From: Desulfobacteraceae bacterium
GTDB lineage: Bacteria; Desulfobacterota; Desulfobacteria; Desulfobacterales; Desulfolunaceae
Assembly: GCA_013619155.1 (NCBI GenBank)
Contig: JABXKT010000111.1
Location: forward strand, 1-38,778
DNA: 38,778 bases
Direction of reading: 5' to 3'
Made by a program: the position numbers and the translations under genes. This document shows positions 24,614-33,842 of this stretch, in pieces. The notes under the pieces were generated by a model. It saw nothing but the letters and a program-made list of their open reading frames with translations, ran no database searches and was not told where the DNA came from. The first letter of the stretch is position 1. Every line of letters begins with the position of its first letter.

Positions 24614-27346
24614 TTACGCCTTAATCAAAGAGAGAATGCCATCATATCGAAAGTCATTCGCCAGCTCCGCCAAGGCATCGGCAATGGGCGCATCGACCTG
24701 TCCGATGCGGTCGATAACGGATCCCACCATCTGAACATCACAGGCCATGGCCGCATCACCCAGCTCCTTAACCAGTATCTCCGGTAGGATAGCAAGGGCC
24801 CCAGGTTCCAGAAGACCGCCGCCACCCTTTCTGGAAACGGCAACATCGGACAGCTGTGGCTCCTCCCCATAGATATACCGCACCCCAAGGTGCCGCTCCA
24901 TGGCGCTAAAGATCTCCGATTCCCCAAAGGGCTTGCAGATAAAATCGTCACAGCCCGATGAGAAGGCCTCGGCCCTCTGCTCTTCGAATGAAGAGGCCGT
25001 CAGGGCGATGACCGTGGTTGTGTCTCCCCTAGATCCCGCCTTAATCTTCCGGGTGGTTTCATATCCATCCATCCCCGGCATCTTAAGGTCCATCCAGACC
25101 AGATGCGGCCGCCACTGTTCACACAGTAAGAGCCCCTCCGGTCCGCTCTCCGCTTCCCGCACGGCAAAGCCCACAACCAAGAGCAATTTTTTCAGTAATT
25201 CACGACTCTCCGGATTATTTTCCACAATCAGAATCCGCCATTCCGGCTGGTCCGGCCTTAAACCCATCACCCGGCGGGGGGCATTTTCTGTGCTAATTTC
25301 AGCCATAACGGCCGGTTCGAACTCAATATCGAAACGAAAAAGAGACCCTTTTTCCACACACCGCTCGGCAGAGATCTCGCCCCCCATGAGATGCACATAC
25401 TGCTTGCTGATGGCCAGCCCCAGCCCCGTCCCCTCCCTCTCCTTCTCACCGCACTCTGTCTGGGAAAAGGCATCGAAGATGACCCCTGTCTCGCTTCTCT
25501 CAATCCCCACACCGGTATCTTCCACCTCAAAGAAGAGGCGGGATGAGCCGTCCTCCGCACACCACGCCCTTAAGGTCACGCCGCCTTTATCCGTGAATTT
25601 GACGGCATTGCCCACGAGGTTGACGAGTACCTGACGCAGCTTGGTGGCATCGGTACGAATATACCGGGGAAGCTCCGAAGGCACCTGAACCGTCAGCCGC
25701 AGCCCTTTGCCATCGGCCCGGTTACGCATCATTTTTTCGATACCTTCAAGGGTGTGGTGAAGGTCAAAACTCTGGCGCTTCAAGGTAGTTCTACCCGCCT
25801 CGATCTTGGACATCTCCAAAATATCGTTAATCAGGGCCAGAAGGTGTTCACCACTTCGCGTGATGGTGGTCAAAGAGTCCTGTTGGTCACCGGTGATATG
25901 CACATCCCGGTTCATGAGGTGGGAAAAGCCCAGGATGATGTTTAAAGGCGTTCTCAACTCATGGCTCATATTGGCCAGAAACCGGCTCTTGGCCCGGTTC
26001 GCACCTTCAGCAGACTCTTTGGCCCGTTGCAGAAGGTCGTTGGCCACACAGAGTTCCGAGGTGCGCTCAAAAACCCGTTGCTCGAGTCCATCGTTTAATG
26101 CCAGTATCTCATCCTCCGCCCCTTGGCGCACCTCGACCTCATGCTGGAGACGGGCATTGATCTTCTCAAGGTCCACGGTGCGTTCGGAGACCCGCTCTTC
26201 CAGATACTCGCGGTGTTTTTTCACCTCCCCGATCATCTGATTAAAGGAGCGGGCCAGTATCCCCACCTCATCCTCCGTCAGGACGGGCACAACCGATTCC
26301 ATATTCCCAGCGGCTACCTGCATGGCCGTATCGGCGATACTCTGGATGGGCCGTACGATCCGACGGACCAGCCCATAGACTCCCAAGGTCAACAACAAGG
26401 CGGAGGCGGCCCCCACGAGCAGGATAATCCGGGCCAGTTTTCGGGCCGGCGCCAGGGCCTCATCCTGGCTCATCTCCACGAGAAGGGCCAGGTTCCGCTC
26501 CTCAAGCCAGCGGTACACACCGATCACCGGAACCCCGGCGTAATTCCGATAGAGTCCCGCGCCATTGTGGCCCATCACCGCCGTATCGATGCCCTCGGTA
26601 TGAACACCCCGTGGAAACTCCTGACGTCCGAAACGATCCGCCGAGACAAAGACGCTGAACGAATCCACCAGATAGGACTCACCGCTCCTGCCCAGCCCTG
26701 AGGAGTCGTGAATGATTCGATCCATATAATCCAGGTTCATATGCACGGCAAGCACCCCCAGACGCCGCTGTCCGGCCCCATCGAAAAGGGGGCTGGCGAT
26801 GGTCAGTGTCGGCTTCAGGGTCAGGGGAGATGCGTAGACGCCCTGCACAAAGGTAGCCTGTCGTCCCCGGGTAAAATAGAGGTCCTTCGGCCGGTAGAGG
26901 CCCTCCCGATCCGGATTGGTGGAGACCGCGATCTGACCGCCCGCATCGGTGAGGATAAATACCTCCTTGGGAGCCGACCTGCCGGCCAAAAGTATAGACT
27001 CCATAAACCCGGTAAGCGCCTTGTAAGTCGCCTGGTATGCGGAATCGGAGGTCCCATGTGTCAGCAGGACCTCCGCCGGATCCCGTACCTCCGGCAGGCT
27101 CGCCAAAAACGCCACCGCCTGCATGCGGTCCTCCACCCATCGATCCAGCTCACCGGTCTTAAATGTCGCCACCGTATTCAGACGATTAAAAACCGATGCG
27201 GTGAGGGCATCGGCGGCCTGACGATAGGCGATGTATCCCACCAGAATCACAATGGCCAGGGAGAGAATCAGAAACGACCCGGCGAGACGTACCATGAGGT
27301 TCTGTCTCCAATACCCCGGTATCGATACTATTTTTTTAAAGGGCAT
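24614..27346 (-). CDS. dCache-HAMP hybrid histidine kinase
   Basis: This 910-residue inner-membrane kinase has membrane segments at about 21-42 and 305-327 that bracket a double-Cache periplasmic sensor. A HAMP domain (328-380) and a coiled coil with two repeated ERTVDL/ERTSEL units (380-450) follow. The HisKA domain holds H462 in [10 protein letters not shown], and the ATPase domain shows N576/N580, DTGVGI and [12 protein letters not shown]-terminal receiver (703-820) carries phosphoacceptor D753 and K805. Its acidic pocket reads VENN, so one of the usual aspartates is Asn. The last 70 residues are helical and without an Hpt histidine motif that I can see. It probably phosphorylates the regulator downstream and may read the binding lipoprotein through its Cache domain. 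The start is supported by GAGG upstream of ATG 27346. Confidence 0.92.
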   Translation of the reverse strand: MPFKKIVSIPGYWRQNLMVRLAGSFLILSLAIVILVGYIAYRQAADALTASVFNRLNTVATFKTGELDRWVEDRMQAVAFLASLPEVRDPAEVLLTHGTSDSAYQATYKALTGFMESILLAGRSAPKEVFILTDAGGQIAVSTNPDREGLYRPKDLYFTRGRQATFVQGVYASPLTLKPTLTIASPLFDGAGQRRLGVLAVHMNLDYMDRIIHDSSGLGRSGESYLVDSFSVFVSADRFGRQEFPRGVHTEGIDTAVMGHNGAGLYRNYAGVPVIGVYRWLEERNLALLVEMSQDEALAPARKLARIILLVGAASALLLTLGVYGLVRRIVRPIQSIADTAMQVAAGNMESVVPVLTEDEVGILARSFNQMIGEVKKHREYLEERVSERTVDLEKINARLQHEVEVRQGAEDEILALNDGLEQRVFERTSELCVANDLLQRAKESAEGANRAKSRFLANMSHELRTPLNIILGFSHLMNRDVHITGDQQDSLTTITRSGEHLLALINDILEMSKIEAGRTTLKRQSFDLHHTLEGIEKMMRNRADGKGLRLTVQVPSELPRYIRTDATKLRQVLVNLVGNAVKFTDKGGVTLRAWCAEDGSSRLFFEVEDTGVGIERSETGVIFDAFSQTECGEKEREGTGLGLAISKQYVHLMGGEISAERCVEKGSLFRFDIEFEPAVMAEISTENAPRRVMGLRPDQPEWRILIVENNPESRELLKKLLLVVGFAVREAESGPEGLLLCEQWRPHLVWMDLKMPGMDGYETTRKIKAGSRGDTTTVIALTASSFEEQRAEAFSSGCDDFICKPFGESEIFSAMERHLGVRYIYGEEPQLSDVAVSRKGGGGLLEPGALAILPEILVKELGDAAMACDVQMVGSVIDRIGQVDAPIADALAELANDFRYDGILSLIKA

Positions 27347-27933
27347 CCATAGGTCCTCATCGCATCATACCGGCAGGAAACATCCGGCTATCGTCCTGAA
27401 TGGGCCTATTTCAAAACGGGGCCATGGGATGAAAAGGGAGAATAAAGGTCCGGTAAAATAGGTTTTTCAAATATTTTTCACCGTCTGTGTCGTCGTGCCC
27501 GTCGGCATAGATCCACGCATCAACGGCCCACGGGAGGTCAATACCCATATTAGATAGGCATTATATAAATATTTATAGAATATTTTATTTTGTTACAAAG
27601 CACCCTATCATACCTAATTATAGAAACACAATTCATTCAAAAATATTCATGGCAAAGTTCAAAAGGACTCATAGCAAGAGGGTATATCTCATGTTGGGGC
27701 CATGAAAATCTCCACGGCCATGGCCATCACCTAAAGGGGACGGAACTGCAACGCCGCCCTCTCGGATACGATGATATGACCTGGAGTCGGGCCGATACAA
27801 CGGATTAAATTCAACGCATCGCCTGCAAAGCAGGTACGCGGTTCCGGTTTTTGATGTGTGTATCGGTACAGCTCGGAAGCCCACCTTTATGGCTTTTCGG
27901 ACATTTTTACAAACAGGAGTTAAGGAGTTGAGG
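27347..27933. promoter_or_regulatory. Divergent control region between the sensory cassette and the TRAP operon
   Basis: This 587-bp stretch has no credible gene. It must hold the promoters of the hybrid kinase (minus) and of dctP (plus). The part at 27545-27600 is very AT-rich and includes the palindrome ATAAATATTTAT. No composite repeat is present, unlike in most gaps of this window. The dctP ribosome site AAGGAGTTGAGG lies at 27922-27933. No clear sigma-54 type -24/-12 box was found by eye. Confidence 0.5.
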
Positions 27934-28926
27934 ATGACCCGATTAAAAACAATTTTTGCAGCCCTGATGATCGCTCTGTTTTTGACCACCTCGTCAGCGG
28001 TAGCAGGCCCCATTGTGATCAAGCTTGCCCACCCCAACGTCCCCCAGCACCCCATGGGACAGGCATTTGAAAAATTTAAAGAACTTCTCGAAGAGCGAAG
28101 CCACGGCGAGTTCCGCGTGGATATCTTTGACAGCTCAAAATTCGGAAACTTTGACAGCGTTGTTCAAGGCCTCCAGTTCAACATGCTCCAGATGGGATCT
28201 GCCGGTACCTCAAACCTGTCTCCCTTCTCCGATGAGTTCCTGATTTTTGACCTCCCCTTCCTCTTCCCCGACTACCCCTCAACCGATAAAATCACCGACG
28301 GCCCCATCGGCATGAATGCCACCAAGGCCCTGGAGAGAAGCGGTATTATTGGCCTTGGTTATATCGAAATCGGTTTCCGTAACCTCTGGAACAACAAAAA
28401 AGCCGTGGCCAATCTGGCCGATGCCAAGGGCCTGAAGATCCGTTCCACCCCGTCCAAAGCACATATCGCCACGCTGAAGAGCCTCGGCCTGAACCCCACC
28501 CCCATCTCCTGGGGTGAAGTGTACACCGCCCTTCAGCAGAAAACCGTGGACGGCATCGACATCGACCTGAACCTGGCATGGCACAACAACTTCCCTGAAG
28601 TTAACAACAACGTGACCATCGTAAACAGCTTCTACAGCCCCCACCTGGTGATGATCTCCAAGCGCTTCCTCGATAGCTTAAATGCCAAAAACAAGGCACT
28701 GGTCCTCAAAACCTTCGAAGAGATCAAACTCTACGAACGAAAGCTGATCCGCGACGGTGAAAAAGAGATCCTGGGTAAACTCAAAGCCAAGGGTGTCACC
28801 GTGACCGTCCTCTCCCCCGAAGAGCGCAACCGCTGGAAAAAAGCGACGGAAGGTGTCTACAAGCAATTCGAAAAACGAATCGGTAAAAAGCTGATTGAAG
28901 AAGCCAAGGCCACCATCGCCGAGTAA
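27934..28926 (+). CDS. dctP: TRAP transporter solute-binding protein (DctP family)
   Basis: This 330-residue periplasmic protein captures the substrate, typically a carboxylate, for a TRAP transporter. It starts with a Sec signal peptide ending in SSAVAG (about residue 25). The mature part shows IKLAHPNVPQHPMGQA and the family signature LKIRSTPSKAHIATLKSLG followed by PISWGEVYTALQQKTVDGID. The arginine in LKIRSTPS is the usual carboxylate-binding residue. The start ATG 27934 directly follows AAGGAGTTGAGG; the longer frame upstream has no signal peptide at its front. It is the first gene of dctPQM. The exact ligand is unknown. Confidence 0.95.
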   Translation: MTRLKTIFAALMIALFLTTSSAVAGPIVIKLAHPNVPQHPMGQAFEKFKELLEERSHGEFRVDIFDSSKFGNFDSVVQGLQFNMLQMGSAGTSNLSPFSDEFLIFDLPFLFPDYPSTDKITDGPIGMNATKALERSGIIGLGYIEIGFRNLWNNKKAVANLADAKGLKIRSTPSKAHIATLKSLGLNPTPISWGEVYTALQQKTVDGIDIDLNLAWHNNFPEVNNNVTIVNSFYSPHLVMISKRFLDSLNAKNKALVLKTFEEIKLYERKLIRDGEKEILGKLKAKGVTVTVLSPEERNRWKKATEGVYKQFEKRIGKKLIEEAKATIAE

Positions 28927-28994
28927 TAAAGACCAACCGGATATGCCGGACAGGATCACCCATCCGGCATATCCGGCCACAGGAGCTCATCAGC

Positions 28995-29495
28995 ATGATA
29001 AAATCGACCAAATCCATCATCAACCGATGCGAGGAGATCTTCTCCTCTTTGGCGCTGGTTATGATGACAGGCATAACCGTAGTACAGGTCTTTAACAGAT
29101 ACGTGCTTCAAAGTTCCCTCGACTGGTCCGAGGAGATTTCACGCTATCTCTTTATTTGGGCCGTGTATGTGGGATGCAGCTACGCCACCAAGATGAACCG
29201 CCATCTGGAGGTCACCATTGCCCGAAGCATGTTCGGGGGGAAATTCGCCAAACCCGTCACCATCGCATCCTATATCTGTACTATTGTCTTCTGTGTCTGC
29301 GCCACCGTATGGGGCATCAATTTCGTCCTCTTTTTGTCCTCCACAGGCCAGAAGACACCGGCCCTTGAGGTTCAGATGTATTGGGTTTTCCTCAGTATTC
29401 CAGTAGGTATGGGTCTCATGGCCCTGCGAACCCTGGAGAGACTCTGGGGGGTAATCACAGGTAAGTTCGACCCTGCAATAATAGAAATTAATTAA
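28995..29495 (+). CDS. dctQ: TRAP transporter small membrane subunit (DctQ family)
   Basis: This 166-residue four-helix membrane protein is the small permease subunit that pairs with DctM. Family features seen are FNRYVLQSSLDWSEEISRYLF (about residues 35-55), where an acidic-rich WSEE motif is typical, and a polar middle loop with KMNRHLEV. AGGAG lies ten bases before ATG 28995. It is 68 bases behind dctP and 15 bases before dctM. It is a separate chain, not a DctQM fusion. Confidence 0.93.
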   Translation: MIKSTKSIINRCEEIFSSLALVMMTGITVVQVFNRYVLQSSLDWSEEISRYLFIWAVYVGCSYATKMNRHLEVTIARSMFGGKFAKPVTIASYICTIVFCVCATVWGINFVLFLSSTGQKTPALEVQMYWVFLSIPVGMGLMALRTLERLWGVITGKFDPAIIEIN

Positions 29496-29510
29496 GGAAT
29501 ACCTGATCCT

Positions 29511-30791
29511 ATGGATATGGCAATTATTTTAACATTTGTTTCGCTTGCGGCATTCCTCCTCCTGAGTCTGCCCATCGGGATCGCCATCGGCATGAGTGTC
29601 GCCGTGGGTATGACCTTCAGCGATCTGCTGCCTTACGAATTTTTGATCCAGAAAATGGTCACCTCCCTGGATGTCTTTCCCCTCATGGCGGTTCCGTTTT
29701 TCATCATGGCCGGTGAGATCATGCAAAAAGGGAGCATGGCCCAGAGACTGCTTGCGGTTTCCCGGTCCCTGGTGGGGCATATCACAGGCGGGATGGCGCA
29801 CATCTCCGTCCTGACCAGTATGTTCTACGGCGCACTCTCTGGCTCCGCCCCCGCCACCGTGGCTGCCGTTGGCGGCATCATGATTCCCGCCATGGAGGAG
29901 GAGGGGTACAGCAAGTCCTTTTCAACGGCGGTAAATACCGCCGCCGGCTGCCTGGGCGTCATCATCCCCCCCAGTGTGCCCCTGATTATCTATGGAACCA
30001 CCGCCGGAGTATCCGTCGGTGATCTCTTTATTGCAGGTGTTATCCCCGGCCTCTTTATCGGGGCCTGCCTGATGCTCTGCAGCTATATTCTGTCGAGAAA
30101 ATATGGCTTTACCGGTTCCGGAAAACGGGCACCGATTTCCGAGGTGCTCTCTGCCCTCAAATCCGCCCTTCCCGCATTGATGGTTCCCCTCATCGTTCTG
30201 GGCGGCATCTATGGCGGATTTACCACTCCCACGGAAGCGGGCGTCATTGCCGTGGTCTACTCCCTGATCATGGAAGGGTTGATCCTTCGAACCCTCACCT
30301 GGAAAAAAATCACCGAGATTTTCACGGGCACAGCCCTGACCACCTCCTCCATCTTCTTGGTGGTGGCCACCGCCACGGCCCTGGGCCAGATCCTTTTGTT
30401 CTACAATCTGCCCAACCAGCTCGTGGATATCCTCTCAGGCATTTCGGACAATCGCTACGTCCTGATCCCCATCATCCTGGTATTTCTCCTGGTCATGGGA
30501 ACATTCATGGATGCCCTGGCCAATATCCTCATCCTGACGCCCCTGCTCCTGCCGGTGGTCAAGCACCTGGGCATGGACCCGATCCACTTCGGTATCGTCA
30601 TGATCGTGACCTCCTCCATGGGCTTTTTGACCCCTCCCGTGGGTGTCAACCTCTTCGTGGGGTGTAGCATCAGTAACCTCTCCATTGAGAAACTCAGTGT
30701 GGCGGTGATGCCCTTCCTCCTCACCATGGTATTGGCCCTCATGGCCATCGTGTTTATTCCCGGTATCGCCCTCTGGTTGCCAGGACTGTAA
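29511..30791 (+). CDS. dctM: TRAP transporter large membrane subunit (DctM family)
   Basis: This 426-residue protein is the large, sodium-coupled permease of the TRAP system, with about 12 hydrophobic segments. Typical DctM motifs are present: PLMAVPFFIMAGEIM near residue 60, SGSAPATVAAVG (about 108-119), IPPSVPLIIYG (about 155-165), and a C-terminal TPPVGVNLFVG. The length is normal. TAAGGA lies before ATG 29511. A strong hairpin downstream at 30867-30911 probably ends the operon or reduces read-through into the next gene. Confidence 0.95.
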   Translation: MDMAIILTFVSLAAFLLLSLPIGIAIGMSVAVGMTFSDLLPYEFLIQKMVTSLDVFPLMAVPFFIMAGEIMQKGSMAQRLLAVSRSLVGHITGGMAHISVLTSMFYGALSGSAPATVAAVGGIMIPAMEEEGYSKSFSTAVNTAAGCLGVIIPPSVPLIIYGTTAGVSVGDLFIAGVIPGLFIGACLMLCSYILSRKYGFTGSGKRAPISEVLSALKSALPALMVPLIVLGGIYGGFTTPTEAGVIAVVYSLIMEGLILRTLTWKKITEIFTGTALTTSSIFLVVATATALGQILLFYNLPNQLVDILSGISDNRYVLIPIILVFLLVMGTFMDALANILILTPLLLPVVKHLGMDPIHFGIVMIVTSSMGFLTPPVGVNLFVGCSISNLSIEKLSVAVMPFLLTMVLALMAIVFIPGIALWLPGL

Positions 30792-30866
30792 ACCTCTCTT
30801 CCCCCAGATGAGATCGCCCCTTCGGGGGCCCCGGCGAGTCGCTTTTTTAAAAAAGCCGCCTAAAAC
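30792..30866. repeat. Short repeat GCTTTTTTAAAAAAGC with CCGCCTAAAACGG
   Basis: A perfect palindrome at 30841-30856 is followed by CCGCC and AAAACGG. A closely similar string with GCTTTTTTTGCAAAAAGCGCCGTAAAAACGG order occurs at about 32284-32316, after the next gene. The two copies bracket the unknown gene at 31011-32252. Confidence 0.5.
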
Positions 30867-30911
30867 GGCGTGGGGTGCGTCACCATGAACATGTCTGACG
30901 CACCCCACGCC
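30867..30911. terminator. Strong hairpin after dctM
   Basis: GGCGTGGGGTGCGTCA (30867-30882) pairs perfectly with TGACGCACCCCACGCC (30896-30911) around a 13-base loop. It is followed by ATTTAAAAA rather than a clean T-run, so it is either a terminator of moderate strength or an attenuating hairpin before the downstream gene. Confidence 0.65.
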
Positions 30912-31010
30912 ATTTAAAAAGGCCGATAAAAATCAGCCTCTCCCCCTTGAATCTCCAAAAAAAGCCGTCCCAGGCGAATATACCCAAAACCACTATAAAA
31001 AGAGTCATAC

Positions 31011-32252
31011 ATGATGAAAATTTCCAGAAGCACTTTATCCAGAGGTATCATCGGCATCACGGGCCATGTCGGCGCTGGCCATGTTCACACCAACTTCGGT
31101 TTTGTTCAGGACGACTCGGCAGGATTTGCCGTCATCGCCTGCCTTCTGCGACGGGCCTTTCCCGTGAGCACAGTCATCACCTCGGTGGATGCGGATACAG
31201 AGACCGGTACCGTCACCGTGAGGACCGAAGGCGGCGGCACGGGCACCGCACAAACCCGTAGGGGCATCACACCTTACGAGGCCACCCTGGCCCGCCTTGC
31301 CATGGGCCTGGATGCCGTATACAGCCAGCATGTCGCCTTTGCCGCCTTCGGACGAATCTATGGACAGGGCGTCTTAGAGCTTCCCGTTGCCCTCCAGACC
31401 GCCACCTGCCTGGCCGTCATCGATACCTTCGAGAAGAGATACCCGGGTCAGCTCATCACCGGCGTTGAAGATATGCCCGGGAAGGTCGGCAAGGTCATCG
31501 GAGCCGTTCTCGAGATCGATGCCGTGCCTGTATCGGTGATGGCGATCCTCAACGCCAGTGCGGGCGGCCTGGGACCGGACGAGGATCTAGAGGGCAACAT
31601 CATGCTCGGGGACAAGGGGCGCGCCATGAAAGAGCTCGGCCTGGACGCTATCCCCACCATCATCCTCGAAGGCAAGGCGTATGCACCGGCCGCCTTAAAG
31701 GATCTCACCGAGGAGATATTCTGGGTACGCATGAACAAGGAAGTCGACAACCACACGGTCTTCACCGCCTTAGTCGAAGGAATAAAGGCCGCAGGTCTTC
31801 CCTGCATCTCCTCGGATACAGCCTACCCCCGGGGCACCGGAGATATGGCCAGGTCGACCCGAGAGTTAGGGGAGCGCATTGCCGAACTGGGTCATGAATT
31901 ATCCACCGCGACAACCTCCCGTGAGAAGGTGCGCATCGTCGGCGAGCTGGCCGTTATTGTCAGCCAGGATGCAGGCGGAATCACCTTTATGTCCTCGGAT
32001 CTCCACGATGTGGTGGGTGGCGGAGGCATCATGCCCGGCATGGCGGCCGTCCTCTCCATGGCCGTGTCCGAGTCGTATATCAACACCTGGAAAATTCCCT
32101 CCTTTACGGCCCAGGACTCAGAAAATATCCTGATAATCCTTGAAAATGCCGTACCGGCCCTTGCCGCCAAGATTGAAGCGGCCCAAGAAGAGATGGAGAG
32201 ACGGGCCACCTTCAAGGAAGATGCCTTCGACTTCCTCTTTCCCTCAAAATAA
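31011..32252 (+). CDS. Unrecognised 413-residue protein downstream of the TRAP operon
   Basis: I do not recognise this family with confidence. The protein is soluble, without signal peptide or membrane helices. It has a striking N-terminal block GITGHVGAGHVHTNFGFVQD (about residues 14-33), rich in Gly and His and ending in an acidic DDS. Later come glycine-rich loops such as NASAGGLGPDEDLEGN and VVGGGGIMPGM, plus VEDMPGKVGKVIGAVLEIDA. This pattern suggests an enzyme with a metal or cofactor site rather than a structural protein. Codon use matches the TRAP genes. It follows dctM by 220 bases on the same strand, past a hairpin, so it may act on the transported compound. The start is ATG 31011 or 31014, with only a weak AAGAG upstream. 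Confidence 0.75.
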   Translation: MMKISRSTLSRGIIGITGHVGAGHVHTNFGFVQDDSAGFAVIACLLRRAFPVSTVITSVDADTETGTVTVRTEGGGTGTAQTRRGITPYEATLARLAMGLDAVYSQHVAFAAFGRIYGQGVLELPVALQTATCLAVIDTFEKRYPGQLITGVEDMPGKVGKVIGAVLEIDAVPVSVMAILNASAGGLGPDEDLEGNIMLGDKGRAMKELGLDAIPTIILEGKAYAPAALKDLTEEIFWVRMNKEVDNHTVFTALVEGIKAAGLPCISSDTAYPRGTGDMARSTRELGERIAELGHELSTATTSREKVRIVGELAVIVSQDAGGITFMSSDLHDVVGGGGIMPGMAAVLSMAVSESYINTWKIPSFTAQDSENILIILENAVPALAAKIEAAQEEMERRATFKEDAFDFLFPSK

Positions 32253-32791
32253 CAATACCCATTCGGATACGCCTCCGGCAGGCCGCTTTTTTTGCAAAAA
32301 GCGCCGTAAAAACGGTCCGGCTGTAATATCCGTATCTACTCGCCCCACGCGGGCCTCCTCGGAGGCCCGCTCCTAAACCACCAGAGCCTCCCCGCCCAAA
32401 GCATAAACCCGACGTCGAATCCGAAGATCTGATCCCTCCATATAATGAGAAATCCAGCATCCAAGGCTATCTTCCATCGATTTTTCGGCATGAGACCAAT
32501 GCCCCCATATAAGAGACGGTTCACTAGCCATGCCGACATAATCATTTAAATATTTTTTGAGGACAATTGTCAAAATTACAGTGACAGCACCAACTTACTC
32601 CTGCAGAAACCTCCATCCAATGCCGATATAAAAGAAAACAACTTAAATATTGTGGCTAAAGCAAGGGGATAGAAGCGCAGCATCCCAGAGAAAAATCCAC
32701 CGTTATGCCGAAGCCGTAGGTCCCTGTAGAAAAATATAATTTTAGTCATGCATACCTATATTTAACGCACAGAGAAAAACAAGCTGAAATA
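32253..32791. repeat. Intergenic region with repeat remnant and GC hairpin
   Basis: No gene is seen. GCCTCCGGCAGGCCGC and a GCTTTTTTTGCAAAAAGC palindrome with CCGTAAAAACGG lie at about 32270-32316. A perfect 10-bp hairpin, GCGGGCCTCC and GGAGGCCCGC, is at 32349-32370 and may end the preceding transcript. The remainder becomes AT-rich towards the next gene and shows nothing distinct. The change in composition marks the left border of the cassette at 32792-38534. Confidence 0.5.
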
Positions 32792-33835
32792 ATGATGGGA
32801 TTTAACACGCTAAAAACACGGTTTTGGATTTTTTTCTGGGCGCTTGTATTCTGGTACAGTGCAACGATCTCATATGCCGATGGAGGAAAACGGATACTGC
32901 TTCTTGAAACCATGCCGGTACCGGTGGTGAAAGCACACAGTCGCTGGTTTCTCGAGGAGTTGGAATCACTCGGGTACCGTAACGGGACCACCATGGACTT
33001 GCAAATTCTGGAGGCAAACGGTGACAGGGCTCTGGCAGAAACCCTTTTGGCCTCGGCTGTCCGGAAAAAACGCCCCGACCTTGTCGTGACCAATGCAACA
33101 CTGGCGTCCCAGACAGCGTTGAAATTACTTAATGGCACCGGAATACCGATTCTATTCATGACCGTCTCTGACCCCGTGGGTGCCGGGTTGATTCATGAAA
33201 TTGGAAAGCCCACGGGAACCAATATTACCGGACGGGTCCATACAATCAGCCGCCAAACCCGTATCAATATGGTTATGGGCCTCCTCGAACAAACAAAAAG
33301 GCAAAAACCAATCAGAATCGGTTTCATCCACTCAAGCTATCCCTCCTCTATGGGTGACTTAAGGGAGTTGCAAGATGCCGCAAAAAAGCGTTCTGATGTT
33401 GAGTTTATCCCTTACGCCATTGAATATCGAAAGGTTCCCCAAGGGACCTCCGATATGCTGAGAGAGGTAAGAAAAGGGGTAGAATCACTGGAAGAGAGGG
33501 TCGATTACTGGTGGGAACCATCCGGCCCTTTGGGGGAACTGGTGGAATACTCGGAACTCCTGATTGGTCATTCAAAAAAAGCGGTTGTTATGGGGACAAA
33601 GCTTAAAAGTGTTGAAAAAGGGGCCTTGATGCATCTCACCCCGAGCATAGAGGGCAGCGGCAGAGAAGTCGCCAGGCTGGCGGATGCCATTTTAAAGGGC
33701 AGCAATCCGGCTGACCTTCCTGTGGTTCCACCACACAGTTTCGAACTGGGCGTGAACTTAGGGACCGCCTTGAAATACGGCATCGTGATCCCCTCGGATA
33801 TAATCAAGCTTGCAGGGAAACACTTATACAAATAG
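32792..33835 (+). CDS. ABC-type substrate-binding protein (ABC_sub_bind family) used as sensor
   Basis: This 347-residue periplasmic protein begins with a signal peptide (hydrophobic 9-27, cleavage near SYADG). It then shows the ABC substrate-binding protein layout of the TrpX-like kind: KRILLLETMPVPVVKAH, DLVVTNATLASQTALKLL, IPILFMTVSDPVGAGLI and a C-terminal GVNLGTALKYGIVIPSDIIKLAGK. Partners for an ABC transporter are absent. The histidine kinase gene starts only 7 bases after its stop, so it most likely presents a ligand to that kinase. The start ATG 32792 (or 32795) has no good ribosome site. The A/T content at third codon positions is higher than in the genes to the left. Confidence 0.85.
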   Translation: MMGFNTLKTRFWIFFWALVFWYSATISYADGGKRILLLETMPVPVVKAHSRWFLEELESLGYRNGTTMDLQILEANGDRALAETLLASAVRKKRPDLVVTNATLASQTALKLLNGTGIPILFMTVSDPVGAGLIHEIGKPTGTNITGRVHTISRQTRINMVMGLLEQTKRQKPIRIGFIHSSYPSSMGDLRELQDAAKKRSDVEFIPYAIEYRKVPQGTSDMLREVRKGVESLEERVDYWWEPSGPLGELVEYSELLIGHSKKAVVMGTKLKSVEKGALMHLTPSIEGSGREVARLADAILKGSNPADLPVVPPHSFELGVNLGTALKYGIVIPSDIIKLAGKHLYK

Positions 33836-33842
33836 GGCGAGC

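Noticed and set aside
27590-27808. 72-codon plus-strand open frame in the TRAP control region
   Set aside because: No ribosome site, odd composition, and it lies in an AT-rich promoter region.
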